Positions 41,291 to 49,564 of a stretch of DNA of 64,000 bases are shown here, piece by piece. Numbering within the stretch: position 1 is the stretch's first letter; each line of letters starts with the position of its first letter. Below the pieces are notes generated by a model. That model did not search any database. It was not told where the DNA came from and saw nothing but the letters and a program-made list of their open reading frames with translations. The stretch is from Planctomycetota bacterium (GTDB lineage Bacteria > Planctomycetota > UBA1135 > JADKAF01). Location: the NCBI GenBank assembly GCA_016719295.1, contig JADKAF010000001.1, positions 1,674,001 through 1,738,000 on the forward strand, written 5' to 3'. The translations under genes were made by a program, and so were the position numbers.

Positions 41291-41673
41291 TCAAGAGCGG
41301 GTGCTGGGGTCGCGGCGTCCCGAGCCGCGGCGAGGCGCGCGTGGCTAGGGGGTGCAGCGGCCGAGGAGGAGGTGCAGCGGCCGAGGGAGGAACGATGCGG
41401 CCTTGGATCTCTGGGGCGCTAGTGCGGCGAAGCTCCGGGGTAACCGCTGGCCTGCGGGTCGCGCCGGAGAGCGCCACACTCCCGTCGCGGGATCCTAGGA
41501 GGGTCCTCCCCTCGCGGCAAGCCGCGGGGCTCCGGTTATCCTGCGCGAGAATCTCGGACCGCGCGCTCACACCACGAGCCCCGGCCGCGTCTTCCCTACC
41601 TACTCCCGTACCGACTCGCCCTCGCGCCGCCCTCTCCTCGAGCGCGGCGCGCGTCTCGTTCGCAGGTCCCGCG
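41291..41673. other. 383-bp intergenic region between divergent genes
   Basis: No gene is supported here. It contains a 20-bp direct duplication (GGTGCAGCGGCCGAGGAGGA at 41351-41370, repeated with one extra G at 41371-41391) and several GC-rich palindromes around 41490-41540. It must hold promoters for the pilin-like gene (minus) and the gluzincin-like gene (plus), but no convincing -35/-10 pair is seen. Confidence 0.5.
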
Positions 41674-43221
41674 ATGCCTCGACCCGTCCTCCGCTCGCCC
41701 TTCTCCGCACCGCTCGCCGCGCTCGCAGCCCTCGCCCTTCTCGCCGTGCCCGCCGCGGCGCAGGGCAAGCTCGAGACGAAGCCCCACGAGGACCTCGTGA
41801 ACGGCTTCCGCTTCAAGCCCTTCCAGAAGTGGAACCAGGTGCCGCCGCAGCCGGGCGAGGAGAACAAGCTCTGCACCTACGCGGACAGCGTCATCGACTT
41901 CAAGGAGAACGTGCGCTACCCGCTCGAGATCGAGGTGCTGAAGATCGATCGCGTCGGCGCCGAGACGGGCGGAGAAGCCGATGAGGGCGGAGAAGAGGGC
42001 CTGAGCGAGGAGGAGGTCTTCAAGCGCAAGATCGCCGAGCTGCGCCGGCGCGAGCAGCCGAAGAGCTACCGCGAGCTCATGCTCCAGCAGTACGGCAAGG
42101 AGCTCAAGTTCGCGGTGGACGGCAAGAAGGCGCGCTACGGCAAGCAGGACGTGCTCGAGTACGAGTTCAGCTCGCCGTCGCAGGGCGGTAGAGCCAAGTT
42201 CTTCCACTTCGCGGCCGTGATCTCGGCGAGCGATCGCGAGCTCGTGCTGCACTTCGTCCTGCCGGACATCGGCACGGTGGTGAAGGACTGGCGGAGCTCC
42301 GTCGAGCGCTGCGCGAAGACCTTCGAGCTCATCGACAAGGAGAAGCCCGCGACCGCCGGAGCGAACGGCGGCACACCGGACGATGGCGCGATCACGCCCT
42401 TCGATCTCAAGAAGGCCGAGCTCGAGAAGCAGTACGCCTCGATGCCGGAGTGGAAGGTCGAGGAGAGCCCCTGCAAGCGCTACGTGATCCTGATCCACAA
42501 CGACGACCGCAAGTTCGTCGCCGAGATCAAGAAGCGCATCAGCTCGATCCGCGATGTGCTCGAGGAAGAGTATCCGGTGCTGCCGGACCGCCCCATCACG
42601 GCGATCTCCATCCTGCGCGTCTGCGCGAGCCGCGGCGAGTACCAGCAGTACGGCGGCCCCGCGGGCTCGGCCGGCTACTGGAGCGCGCATCACCAGGAGC
42701 TCGTGATCTACGACGACAAGGACATCAACCGCAACAACACCTGGGGCACGCTCAACCACGAGGCGTTCCACCAGTACATCTTCTATCGCTGCGGCGAGAT
42801 CTCGCCGCACTCGTGGTTCAACGAGGGCACGGGCGATTACTACGCCGGGTACAAGCTGAAAGGTGCGGCCTACAAGGTCGACAAGTTCGACTGGCGCCTC
42901 GGCACCGTGCAGGAGTCGATGAAGGCGGCGAAGGAGGGCGGCAAGGCCCCGGCGTTCGTGCCGCTGAAGGATCTGATCTCGTACAGCCAGCGCGAGTACT
43001 ACTCGAACCCCGACATCTGCTACTCGCTGGGTTGGTCCTTCGTGTACTTCCTGAAAGAGGGCTCGAAGGGCGGGCGCTGGAAGGCCGAGTGGAGCAAGAT
43101 CCTGCCCACCTATCTCGACACCATCACCCAGACGAAGGACCCGGAGGCGGCGAACAAGGCCGCCTTCGACGGCATCGATCTCGCCGAGTTGGAGCAGGCC
43201 TGGATCAACTTCAAGTGGTGA
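41674..43221 (+). CDS. Exported gluzincin-type metallopeptidase-like protein
   Basis: A 515-residue secreted protein with signal AALAALALLAVPAAAQ. The N-terminal half is a beta-rich domain with an acidic, Glu-rich insert (EADEGGEEGLSEEEVF). The second half carries TLNHEAFHQYIFYRCGEISP near residue 368, an HExxH zinc motif, and 15-20 residues later SWFNEGTGDYYAG, the downstream Glu of gluzincins. The spacing matches DUF1570-like planctomycetal proteins. Peptidase activity is inferred from these residues only. The ATG at 41674 fits the signal peptide; the frame is open further upstream but without protein-like sequence. Confidence 0.8.
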   Translation: MPRPVLRSPFSAPLAALAALALLAVPAAAQGKLETKPHEDLVNGFRFKPFQKWNQVPPQPGEENKLCTYADSVIDFKENVRYPLEIEVLKIDRVGAETGGEADEGGEEGLSEEEVFKRKIAELRRREQPKSYRELMLQQYGKELKFAVDGKKARYGKQDVLEYEFSSPSQGGRAKFFHFAAVISASDRELVLHFVLPDIGTVVKDWRSSVERCAKTFELIDKEKPATAGANGGTPDDGAITPFDLKKAELEKQYASMPEWKVEESPCKRYVILIHNDDRKFVAEIKKRISSIRDVLEEEYPVLPDRPITAISILRVCASRGEYQQYGGPAGSAGYWSAHHQELVIYDDKDINRNNTWGTLNHEAFHQYIFYRCGEISPHSWFNEGTGDYYAGYKLKGAAYKVDKFDWRLGTVQESMKAAKEGGKAPAFVPLKDLISYSQREYYSNPDICYSLGWSFVYFLKEGSKGGRWKAEWSKILPTYLDTITQTKDPEAANKAAFDGIDLAELEQAWINFKW

Positions 43222-43296
43222 GGGCGGCCCGTTTGCCGTCGGAGCGTCCGGTCGGCGCGTCGATCTGGCTCGCCAGTTAGCGACGCGGAACTTCCG

Positions 43297-43314
43297 CGAA
43301 GGGACTTCCCTTCG
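43297..43314 (+). terminator. Hairpin after the gluzincin gene
   Basis: CGAAGGGA (43297-43304) and TCCCTTCG (43307-43314) form a perfect 8-bp stem; a second palindrome (CGCGGAA-CTTCCGCG) directly precedes it. It lies 75 bp after the stop and 50 bp before the lipoprotein gene. No T-tract. Confidence 0.35.
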
Positions 43315-43364
43315 GCCCGCGCGCGACCGATCCTCCGCCGGCCCTAGCCCTCCTGCGCTCCCCG

Positions 43365-44027
43365 ATGCCGCTCTCGTCCCGCCTCTCGACCCGCGCCGCT
43401 CGCGCCGCGCTCGCGCTCCTCGCGAGCGCGCTCTGCGGCTGCGTCTCCGATCCCCTGCCCACCTACGGCGTCGTGATCGAGACCTCGACGCAGCGCGAGG
43501 CGGGCGTCTCGACGCGCTTCGGCATCGTCTCGGTGGGCGCCGAGCAAGATCGCGGCGAGGTCCGTGTCACGGCGTTCTACGGCGACGGCCCCGCGACGGA
43601 GCGCGGGCTGATCGAGCCGGTCGGCGATCGCCTCTGCCGCGTCAAGCTGCCGTTCCCAACGCCGTGGTGCGAGCTCAGCGCCGTGATGCCTGTCCCGGGC
43701 GAGCGGCTCACCCTCGCGGGCTACTCCGCCGAGAACGAGCTGTGGATGCGCGAAGCGCCGCTCGCAGAGGAGCCGCGCGTGAAGGGCCTCTTGCTCGCGC
43801 CGCCAGAGGATCTGCCGCGCGAGGAGCTGCTCCCCGGCACGGGGCTCTTCCGCTGGGAGGTCGATCGCTGGCGCTTGGTCGGCCTGCTCGTCGCCGAGCT
43901 GGAGCTCGGAGGGCGAACCTGGCTGCTCGCGCACGGGCCCATCGAGCTCAGCCGCTTCATCACCGCGGATCACCAGCGCAACGTCCCCGAGGATCGCCCC
44001 TATCGCAAGGACGTGCGCCCGCGCTGA
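43365..44027 (+). CDS. Lipoprotein, unknown function
   Basis: A 220-residue lipoprotein: signal LALLASALCGC with the lipobox Cys near residue 26. The mature domain has beta-strand pattern (YGVVIETSTQREAGVSTRFG, GDRLCRVKLPFPTPWCELS, FRWEVDRWRLVGLLVAELEL) and ends in RPYRKDVRPR. The two Cys flanking FPTPW could form a disulfide. No family recognised. It lies 40 bp before the amidotransferase gene on the same strand. Confidence 0.7.
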   Translation: MPLSSRLSTRAARAALALLASALCGCVSDPLPTYGVVIETSTQREAGVSTRFGIVSVGAEQDRGEVRVTAFYGDGPATERGLIEPVGDRLCRVKLPFPTPWCELSAVMPVPGERLTLAGYSAENELWMREAPLAEEPRVKGLLLAPPEDLPREELLPGTGLFRWEVDRWRLVGLLVAELELGGRTWLLAHGPIELSRFITADHQRNVPEDRPYRKDVRPR

Positions 44028-44067
44028 CGCGCAGCGCAGCGAAGGAAGACGCCCGCGAGAGTGCCCC

Positions 44068-44679
44068 GTGCTGCTGGTGATCGACAACTACGACTCGTTC
44101 ACCTGGAACCTCGTGCAGTACCTGCAGGAGCTCGGGGCCGAGCCTCTGGTGCTCCGCAACGACGAGCGCAGCGTCGCGGAGCTCTTGGCTCTGGAACCGA
44201 GCCATCTCGTGATCTCGCCAGGGCCCTGCTCACCGCGCGAGGCCGGTGTCTCCGTGCCGCTCGTGCGCGCGGCGCTGGAGCGCGGACTACCGCTGCTGGG
44301 CGTCTGCCTGGGACACCAGAGCCTCGGCGCCGCGCTCGGGGCGCGCATCGTGCGCGCGCAGACGCTCGTCCACGGCAAGACCTCGCTCGTGCATCACGAC
44401 GCTACGGGGCTCTTCGCGGGCCTGCCGTCCCCGCTGCGGCAGATGCGCTATCACTCCCTCAGCGTCGAGCGCGCGTCGCTTCCGCGCGAGCTCCTCGTCA
44501 ATGCCTGGACGGAGGACGGCGAGATCATGGGCCTCCGCCACGAGACGCTGCCGCTCCACGGCGTGCAGTTCCACCCGGAGTCCTTCCTCTCCGAGCACGG
44601 CCACGCCCTGCTGGCGCGATTCCTCGGCCGAGAGATTTCTTCGCCCTCCGGCCTTGCACCGAGCCCTGGGCTCGGATAG
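44068..44679 (+). CDS. pabA: Glutamine amidotransferase of anthranilate/aminodeoxychorismate synthase
   Basis: A 203-residue class I glutamine amidotransferase that supplies ammonia to TrpE or PabB. It has VIDNYDSFTWNLVQYL at the start, ISPGPCSP, the nucleophile Cys in LGVCLGHQSLGAALGA (near residue 80), and the His-x-Glu of LHGVQFHPESFLSEHGHALL (near 170). All three catalytic residues are intact. No partner synthase gene is nearby, so it may serve both tryptophan and folate pathways as in other bacteria with one copy. GTG start at 44068. Its 3' end overlaps the predicted promoter of the following tRNA gene. Confidence 0.88.
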   Translation: MLLVIDNYDSFTWNLVQYLQELGAEPLVLRNDERSVAELLALEPSHLVISPGPCSPREAGVSVPLVRAALERGLPLLGVCLGHQSLGAALGARIVRAQTLVHGKTSLVHHDATGLFAGLPSPLRQMRYHSLSVERASLPRELLVNAWTEDGEIMGLRHETLPLHGVQFHPESFLSEHGHALLARFLGREISSPSGLAPSPGLG

Positions 44680-44682
44680 CTT
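44654..44682 (+). promoter_or_regulatory. Promoter for initiator tRNA
   Basis: TTGCAC (44654-44659) and TAGCTT (44677-44682) are separated by 17 bp; the tRNA begins 14 bp later. The spacer is mostly a 7-bp palindrome (CGAGCCC-T-GGGCTCG, 44660-44674). It overlaps the end of pabA. Confidence 0.4.
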
Positions 44683-44695
44683 CCCCGCCCCTCAC

Positions 44696-44768
<73 letters not shown>

Positions 44769-44823
44769 ACCGGACGCGCGCCGATCACGACGACCTCGAG
44801 TCGGATTCGGGGTGAGCGTCCAG

Positions 44824-44873
44824 AAACGAACGGGGCGTCGCATGCGAGCACGCATGCGACGCCCCGTTCGTTT
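44824..44873. terminator. 23-bp perfect hairpin, probable bidirectional terminator
   Basis: The 23 bases at 44824-44846 are the exact reverse complement of 44851-44873, with an AGCA loop. The outer end is AAA...TTT, so RNA from the plus strand ends in UUUU and RNA from the minus strand also ends in a U run. It lies between the tRNA and the convergent kinase-like gene, where a two-way terminator is expected. Confidence 0.85.
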
Positions 44874-44911
44874 TCACCTCGAGCGATGCGCTCGATGCGC
44901 CAGGCAACAGC

Positions 44912-46708
44912 TCAGCGCGTTTGGGCCGGCATCGCGCGCGTGGCCTCGATGCCATGCTCGGCTTCCAAACGGATGCCGTCCTGTGAAGAGCGCACGACGA
45001 GCTCGAGGTCGAATCGCCCTTGGGGGTCGCGCTGCATGGTCTGACCGCCGTAGCTCAACCTGCGCAGCGCAGGATGCGCTAGCCGACCGCTGAGCCGAAC
45101 GCGCGAGCCATCGCGGTTCCACTCGCAGCGCTCGAGCAAGAGCGCGCGGAGCAGCTCCTCTCGCCCGGCGGCCTTCCACTGGTCGAGCTCGCTCTCGAGA
45201 TCCGTCGGGGCGAGCCCGGCCTCCACCGCTTGCGCGCTCCAGCGCAGCGCCTCGAACCACTGGCCTTTCTGCGCGGATTGCCGCGCGAGCGCGGCGCGCG
45301 TGGTCGCGAGCTTCGACTGGGCCTGCGGATGACGCGGCTCGCGAGCGACGACGAGCGAAAGCAGATGCTCCGCTTGGCCGAGGCGCAGAGGATCGGTCAT
45401 CGCAGCCTCGGCACGCTCGTAGAGCTGCGCGGTGCTCTCCGCGCGCGGCGGGACGAGCTTCTCGCTCTTCTCGCCACCGAACCAAGAGCGCATGACGGAT
45501 CGCCCCGAAGGCAGAGCCACGAGCAGAACGGAGATCAGCACCGCCGCGGCGATGAGCACCGTCACCCAGCGCTTCCAGGCATTCGCCTTCGCCGTGCGGC
45601 GCGTCTCCGGAAGCTCGAGCTCCTTCTCGTCATCGCCGAACATCGATTCGTCGAACGGCGGGAGAGCCGGATCGACCGCGACGCGCGCAGCAGCGGCCCG
45701 CGGGGGCGCGGCCTTCGCGCCTTTCGCCGCCTTGCCGCCCTTCTTCCCGGCCGCCAACGCGGCCTTCGCCGCGCGCTTCTTCTCGCCCGCCGCCCAGCTC
45801 ATCTCCTCATCCCATTCCGCTTGCAGCGAGGCGTCTTCCTCGGCCTCGCCGCGCAGCGCGCTGTCGAGCGCGCCGATCAACGCCGAGGCATCGACGGGCC
45901 GCTCGCCGGCGTCGCGGCGCAAGCAGCGCGCGACCAGCTCGACCAAGCGCTCGGGCGCACCCGCGAACAGGCGATCGAGGCGCGGCGCCGAGCCGTCCTT
46001 GCCGAGAGCGAGCGGCTTCCCGCTCACGGCGTAGACGAAGCAGCAGGTCAGCGCGTAGAGATCCGCCGCCGGCGTGAGCTCCGCCTTCTTGTTCGACCCG
46101 CGCTGCTCGGGCGCGGCGAACGCGGGATCTCCCGCGCCGCGGCTCGTCGAGGCGAGCGGAGCGCTCTCACGCCGGAGCCCGGCGTAGAGCCCGTCGATCT
46201 TCGCCTCGCCCTTCGGGACGAGCGCGATGCGCGCGGGATCGATGGCCCCGTGGATGAGCCCCGCATTGTGAGCCGCCGCGAGCCCGCGCGTGCACTCCTC
46301 GAGCCAACGCAGCGCTTCGTCGAGGCCCATCTTGCCTCGCGCCGTGACGCGCTGCGCGAGCGTCTCGCCGCTGCGCGCCTCCACGGCGACGAAGCGCAGC
46401 TGCTGCGCGACGCCGCACTCGTAGACGCGCATCAGGTTCGGGTGCACCAAGCGCGCGGCAAGCTCGCCCGCTTGCTCGAGGCGCCGGGCGCTCTCCGTCT
46501 CCTCGGCGCTCGCGACCGTGCAGAGCTCGGCGGCTTGCCCGGTATCGCGATGGCGCGCTCGACTGCAGCGGAATCCCATCCGCTCCGTCTCCGCGCCGCG
46601 CACGCTCCACGCTCCCACGAGCGGCCGCTGGTCCTCGCCCACCGGCAATCCCTGGGTCCACCCGCTCTCCGAGCTTCCTCGAGACATCTTGGCTCTCGCT
46701 CCGCTCAT
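44912..46708 (-). CDS. Membrane-anchored pseudokinase (Ser/Thr kinase fold)
   Basis: A 598-residue protein. Residues about 50-290 follow the eukaryotic-like kinase fold (LVHPNLMRVYECGVAQQLRFVAVEARSGETL, LRWLEECTRGLAAAHNAGLIHG, PAADLYALTCCFVYAVSGKPL), but the key residues are gone. The HRD-x-K-x-x-N loop reads HGAIDPARI, the DFG site reads IDGLYAG, and no VAIK lysine is visible. An Ala/Lys-rich linker, one membrane helix (WVTVLIAAAVLISVLLVALP) and an extracytoplasmic part with a TPR-like unit (YERAEAAMTDPLRLGQAEHLL) follow. It is probably a non-catalytic signalling or scaffold protein. Starts at 46708 or 21 bases later are both possible. Confidence 0.8.
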   Translation of the reverse strand: MSGARAKMSRGSSESGWTQGLPVGEDQRPLVGAWSVRGAETERMGFRCSRARHRDTGQAAELCTVASAEETESARRLEQAGELAARLVHPNLMRVYECGVAQQLRFVAVEARSGETLAQRVTARGKMGLDEALRWLEECTRGLAAAHNAGLIHGAIDPARIALVPKGEAKIDGLYAGLRRESAPLASTSRGAGDPAFAAPEQRGSNKKAELTPAADLYALTCCFVYAVSGKPLALGKDGSAPRLDRLFAGAPERLVELVARCLRRDAGERPVDASALIGALDSALRGEAEEDASLQAEWDEEMSWAAGEKKRAAKAALAAGKKGGKAAKGAKAAPPRAAAARVAVDPALPPFDESMFGDDEKELELPETRRTAKANAWKRWVTVLIAAAVLISVLLVALPSGRSVMRSWFGGEKSEKLVPPRAESTAQLYERAEAAMTDPLRLGQAEHLLSLVVAREPRHPQAQSKLATTRAALARQSAQKGQWFEALRWSAQAVEAGLAPTDLESELDQWKAAGREELLRALLLERCEWNRDGSRVRLSGRLAHPALRRLSYGGQTMQRDPQGRFDLELVVRSSQDGIRLEAEHGIEATRAMPAQTR

Positions 46709-46837
46709 GTGCCGCTGCGCCTATCCCTTCGAGCGTAGAGGGCTCCGCGCTGAAGCGATCCCGCGCGGTTGACGCCGCGGGGACCCGAACGCCATGCTCC
46801 GCAACCCACCTTCGAGAACCGCTCCCCCGCCCCCGCG

Positions 46838-47674
46838 ATGAACGCCGAAATCCCGCCGCGAGAGGCGCCCGAAGATCCCGCCGCAGCCCGACGCCTCGCC
46901 CGCGAGGCTCGCCGCGCGGAAGCGGCGCGCCGCGGCGCCGACCGGAAGGCGAAAGGCCGCGACCGAGGGAAAGCGCGCGCGTTCCGTCGCTTTCGGCGCC
47001 GGCTCGGTGGAGCCATCCTGCCGCTTCTCGCCCCGCCGGTGCTCGGGCTCTTGCGGCGCTCCTGGCGCGTCACCTACCTCGGCCAGGAGCACCGCGCCGC
47101 GGTCTCGACACCGCGTGGCTTCCTCGTCGCGCTATGGCACGGGCGCATGCTGCCGGCGATCGCCATCCATCACCATCAGGGGCACAGCGCGCTGGTCTCT
47201 CCCAGCGACGACGGCGCGCTCGCCCAAGTGCTGCTCGCGAAGAAGGGCTATGGGGTGCTGCGCGGAACGACGAGCGGCGGCGGCGGAAGTGCCGCGCTGC
47301 GTGCGATGCAGCAGCGGCTGGAGCAGCAGCCTGGCGGCGCGTTCGTGATCACCCCGGACGGCCCGCGCGGCCCGCGCCACTCCATGAATGTCGGGCTGGC
47401 GTGGCTCGCGCGCGAGAGCGGCCTCCCGATCCTGCCGCTCGGCGTCGTGAGCGCGCGCGCTTGGCGCATGCGCTCCTGGGATGCCTTCAACATCCCGAAG
47501 CCCTTCTCGCGCATCGCGGTCGTCTACGGCGAGCCGCTGCGCGTGCCGCCCGAAGCCGATGCGTGGCAGCTCGAGAAGATCAGCGCGACGCTGCGCGCCG
47601 CGCTGATCGAGACCGAGCGGCGCGGCTTCGCGCAGCTCGGCTTGCCGGTCGACTGGCCGAGCGAGCTCGGCTGA
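46838..47674 (+). CDS. DUF374 lysophospholipid acyltransferase-like protein
   Basis: A 278-residue protein of the DUF374/LPLAT group, which transfers acyl chains in lipid A-type or phospholipid synthesis. A strongly basic N-terminal 60 residues is followed by LLRRSWRVTYLGQEHRAA, then FLVALWHGRMLPAIAIHHHQG (the WHGR block that replaces the HxxxxD of other acyltransferases), LAKKGYGVLRGTTSGGG, and FVITPDGPRGPRHSMNVGLAWLARESGLPILPLGV, the acceptor-site block. ATG at 46838. The protein is likely peripheral at the inner membrane. It is divergent from the pseudokinase. Confidence 0.85.
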   Translation: MNAEIPPREAPEDPAAARRLAREARRAEAARRGADRKAKGRDRGKARAFRRFRRRLGGAILPLLAPPVLGLLRRSWRVTYLGQEHRAAVSTPRGFLVALWHGRMLPAIAIHHHQGHSALVSPSDDGALAQVLLAKKGYGVLRGTTSGGGGSAALRAMQQRLEQQPGGAFVITPDGPRGPRHSMNVGLAWLARESGLPILPLGVVSARAWRMRSWDAFNIPKPFSRIAVVYGEPLRVPPEADAWQLEKISATLRAALIETERRGFAQLGLPVDWPSELG

Positions 47675-47691
47675 GCTGGCTCGGCTGTTTG

Positions 47692-47817
47692 AACTCGACG
47701 GTGTGAGCTCGACGCTGTGAGCTCGACGGTGTGAGCTCGACGCTGTGAGCTCGACGGTGTGAGCTCGACGGTGTGAGCTCAGCTGGGCGAGCGCGGCTGT
47801 GTAAGCTCGGCTGGGCG
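47692..47817 (+). repeat. Nine 14-bp tandem repeats (six good, three degenerate)
   Basis: Units AGCTCGACGGTGTG/AGCTCGACGCTGTG repeat every 14 bp from 47692 to 47775, then decay into AGCTCAGCTGGGCG-like units up to 47817 and AGCTCGCTGGGCC. They fill the space between the acyltransferase gene and the convergent protease gene. The core GACGGTGTGAG is also present in the hairpin repeats after rpmE2, which may or may not be chance. Confidence 0.8.
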
Positions 47818-47840
47818 AGCTCGCTGGGCCGCGCGTCGGC

Positions 47841-49355
47841 TCAGCTACCGACGACGATCTCGCCGCCCGGCGAGGTGCCGAGGGACGCGGGATTCAAGCC
47901 CGGGTGCGAGTAGAGGAGCTGCAGGTAGGCGCGCGCCCCTACGAGAGCTCCATCGTTCGGGATCGAGATCGGGAAGAGCAGCGAGCCCAGGACATTCGTC
48001 GTGGCAGGCAAGGGGATGTCGTAGCCCACGCGCAGCGAGCAACTCGTGGCGCCCGCGCCATCCAGCGCGAAGGGCAGCGGCAGACCGAGCCAGTTCGTGC
48101 GCGAGGCGCCGATCACGATCGTGGCCGGACGGTTCGCCACCACGCCGCCGAAGATCGCGTTCAGGCTCGTGCCGATGCGCGGCTCCGCGGAGAAGCTGAG
48201 CGTCGTGGTCGCCGGGCAGCCCGTGCCGAAGCTGCTCGTCGAGCCGGCGACGCGCGTCAAGTTGCGGATCGCGGTCGTCAGATCGCTGCGATCGATGCGC
48301 GTGCCGTTGTTCGCGCCGCCGGTCGAGCTGCAGCCGCCGTGCGTGTGGATGCCGACGGCCTGGCCGTTGGCCTCGTTCACGATCGGCGAGCCCGAGTTCC
48401 CGCCCGTGGTGTCGGTCGCGTACGAGATCGCCGTCGCGGTGCGGCTGCTGTAGGGACCGACGTGGGTCTTCTGCACGAGATTCAGCGTGCCCGTGCTCGA
48501 GGATCCGTAACCGGTGATGCGGATCTGGCCCGAGCTCGGCACCGCGCCCAGGACGTAGAACGAGTTGCCGTTCGCCTGCGTCGGCAGGAGGTTTGTGTTC
48601 GAGTTGCGCCCGACGGTCGCGACGGCGTAGTCGGCGCCGACGCCGCCGTTCAGCGAGCTGTTGTTCCACAAGTTGAACGGGTACTGATCGTTCGGTGCCG
48701 CACGCACCACGCTGCCGCCCGAGGTCGAGAGCGGCACGTTGAGCTCGAGGATCTGATTCGTGCTCGAAGCGACGCAGTGGCCCGCGGTCAGCGCGGCATC
48801 GAGGCCGTTGTTCGCCCGCCCGATGAGCCATCCCGTGCAGCCCACGCTGAGGCGTCCCTGGTTCTGGAGGAAGCTGCGCACGCGGTCGTCGGTGGGACCG
48901 CAGATCGATTCGGGCGCGTAGTTCGGCGCGCCGACCTCGAGCGACTCCAGCGCGACCCGGTTGCCGCTCGTGCCGCGAGCCGCGAGCAGCTCGACCACGA
49001 CCTCGCCGCCGTTGAAGAAGCACGAGGAACGCGACCACTCCTCCAGGCTCGCCGCACGGTGGAGCTGGATGCCGCCATCGCGGAGGGCCGTGAGGCGTAG
49101 GCGCGAGGCACCGGAGAGCCGCGTCTCGGCTGCGAAGACCAGCCGGACCCACGAGGCATAGGGCGAGGAGACGAGCTGCGTGAAGACCACCGCCTCCTCC
49201 GCGCCCGCCGTCGGTCCGTCCAGCGCTCCGGAATCCAGATAGGGATGCTGGAGGCTCGAGGGGATCGGCGCCATCTGAGCGCCCGCGAAGGGCGCCAGGG
49301 ACGCGGCAGCGAGCAGGGCGAAGGTCAAGGTCAGCGGTCGGTCGAGCATGGACAT
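47841..49355 (-). CDS. Secreted trypsin-like serine protease with GxGCP C-terminal module
   Basis: A 504-residue exported protease (signal FALLAAASLAPFAGAQ). The S1/chymotrypsin-like domain carries His in AALTAGHCVASS, Asp in GVGADYAVATVG and nucleophile Ser in TTGGNSGSPIVNE. Disulfide-type Cys pairs flank these (GCTGW, GHC, GGCSS). From about residue 375, after SSFGTGCP, a beta-rich module of 130 residues follows that resembles the end of the protein at 61410-62795 and may be a surface or sorting domain. ATG at 49353-49355, with a second Met two residues later. It is convergent with the 14-bp repeats. Confidence 0.87.
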   Translation of the reverse strand: MSMLDRPLTLTFALLAAASLAPFAGAQMAPIPSSLQHPYLDSGALDGPTAGAEEAVVFTQLVSSPYASWVRLVFAAETRLSGASRLRLTALRDGGIQLHRAASLEEWSRSSCFFNGGEVVVELLAARGTSGNRVALESLEVGAPNYAPESICGPTDDRVRSFLQNQGRLSVGCTGWLIGRANNGLDAALTAGHCVASSTNQILELNVPLSTSGGSVVRAAPNDQYPFNLWNNSSLNGGVGADYAVATVGRNSNTNLLPTQANGNSFYVLGAVPSSGQIRITGYGSSSTGTLNLVQKTHVGPYSSRTATAISYATDTTGGNSGSPIVNEANGQAVGIHTHGGCSSTGGANNGTRIDRSDLTTAIRNLTRVAGSTSSFGTGCPATTTLSFSAEPRIGTSLNAIFGGVVANRPATIVIGASRTNWLGLPLPFALDGAGATSCSLRVGYDIPLPATTNVLGSLLFPISIPNDGALVGARAYLQLLYSHPGLNPASLGTSPGGEIVVGS

Positions 49356-49564
49356 GACGGGATTCTTCCTCGAGGGGAACCGAGGCTCCAGGGTACGAGC
49401 CTTCGCGCCTTTGGTCGCAGAATCTCGTCGCGAAGTTCCCTAGGCGGCCTCATCGCGCTCTCCGCGGGAGCTCGGAGAGCCTAGCCCGCCGCGAGAGCGA
49501 GATTGCGCCGCCGACGTGCAGGCGGGCAAAGTTTCCGCCCTCCTGCCCCGCGGAGCTCCGCCTC

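Noticed and set aside
37148..41422. A very long plus-strand open frame (over 1400 codons) across miaB and the exported genes
   Set aside because: It is antisense to miaB, the exported protein and the pilin-like gene, has Arg/Ala/Glu-biased composition without any fold, and such frames are common in GC-rich DNA.
44824..44873. Phage attachment site next to a tRNA gene
   Set aside because: It is a perfect inverted repeat with U-run ends between convergent genes, i.e. a terminator; no duplicated tRNA end or integrase is present.
44912..46708. Active Ser/Thr protein kinase
   Set aside because: The lysine of subdomain II, the HRD aspartate and the DFG motif are all absent.
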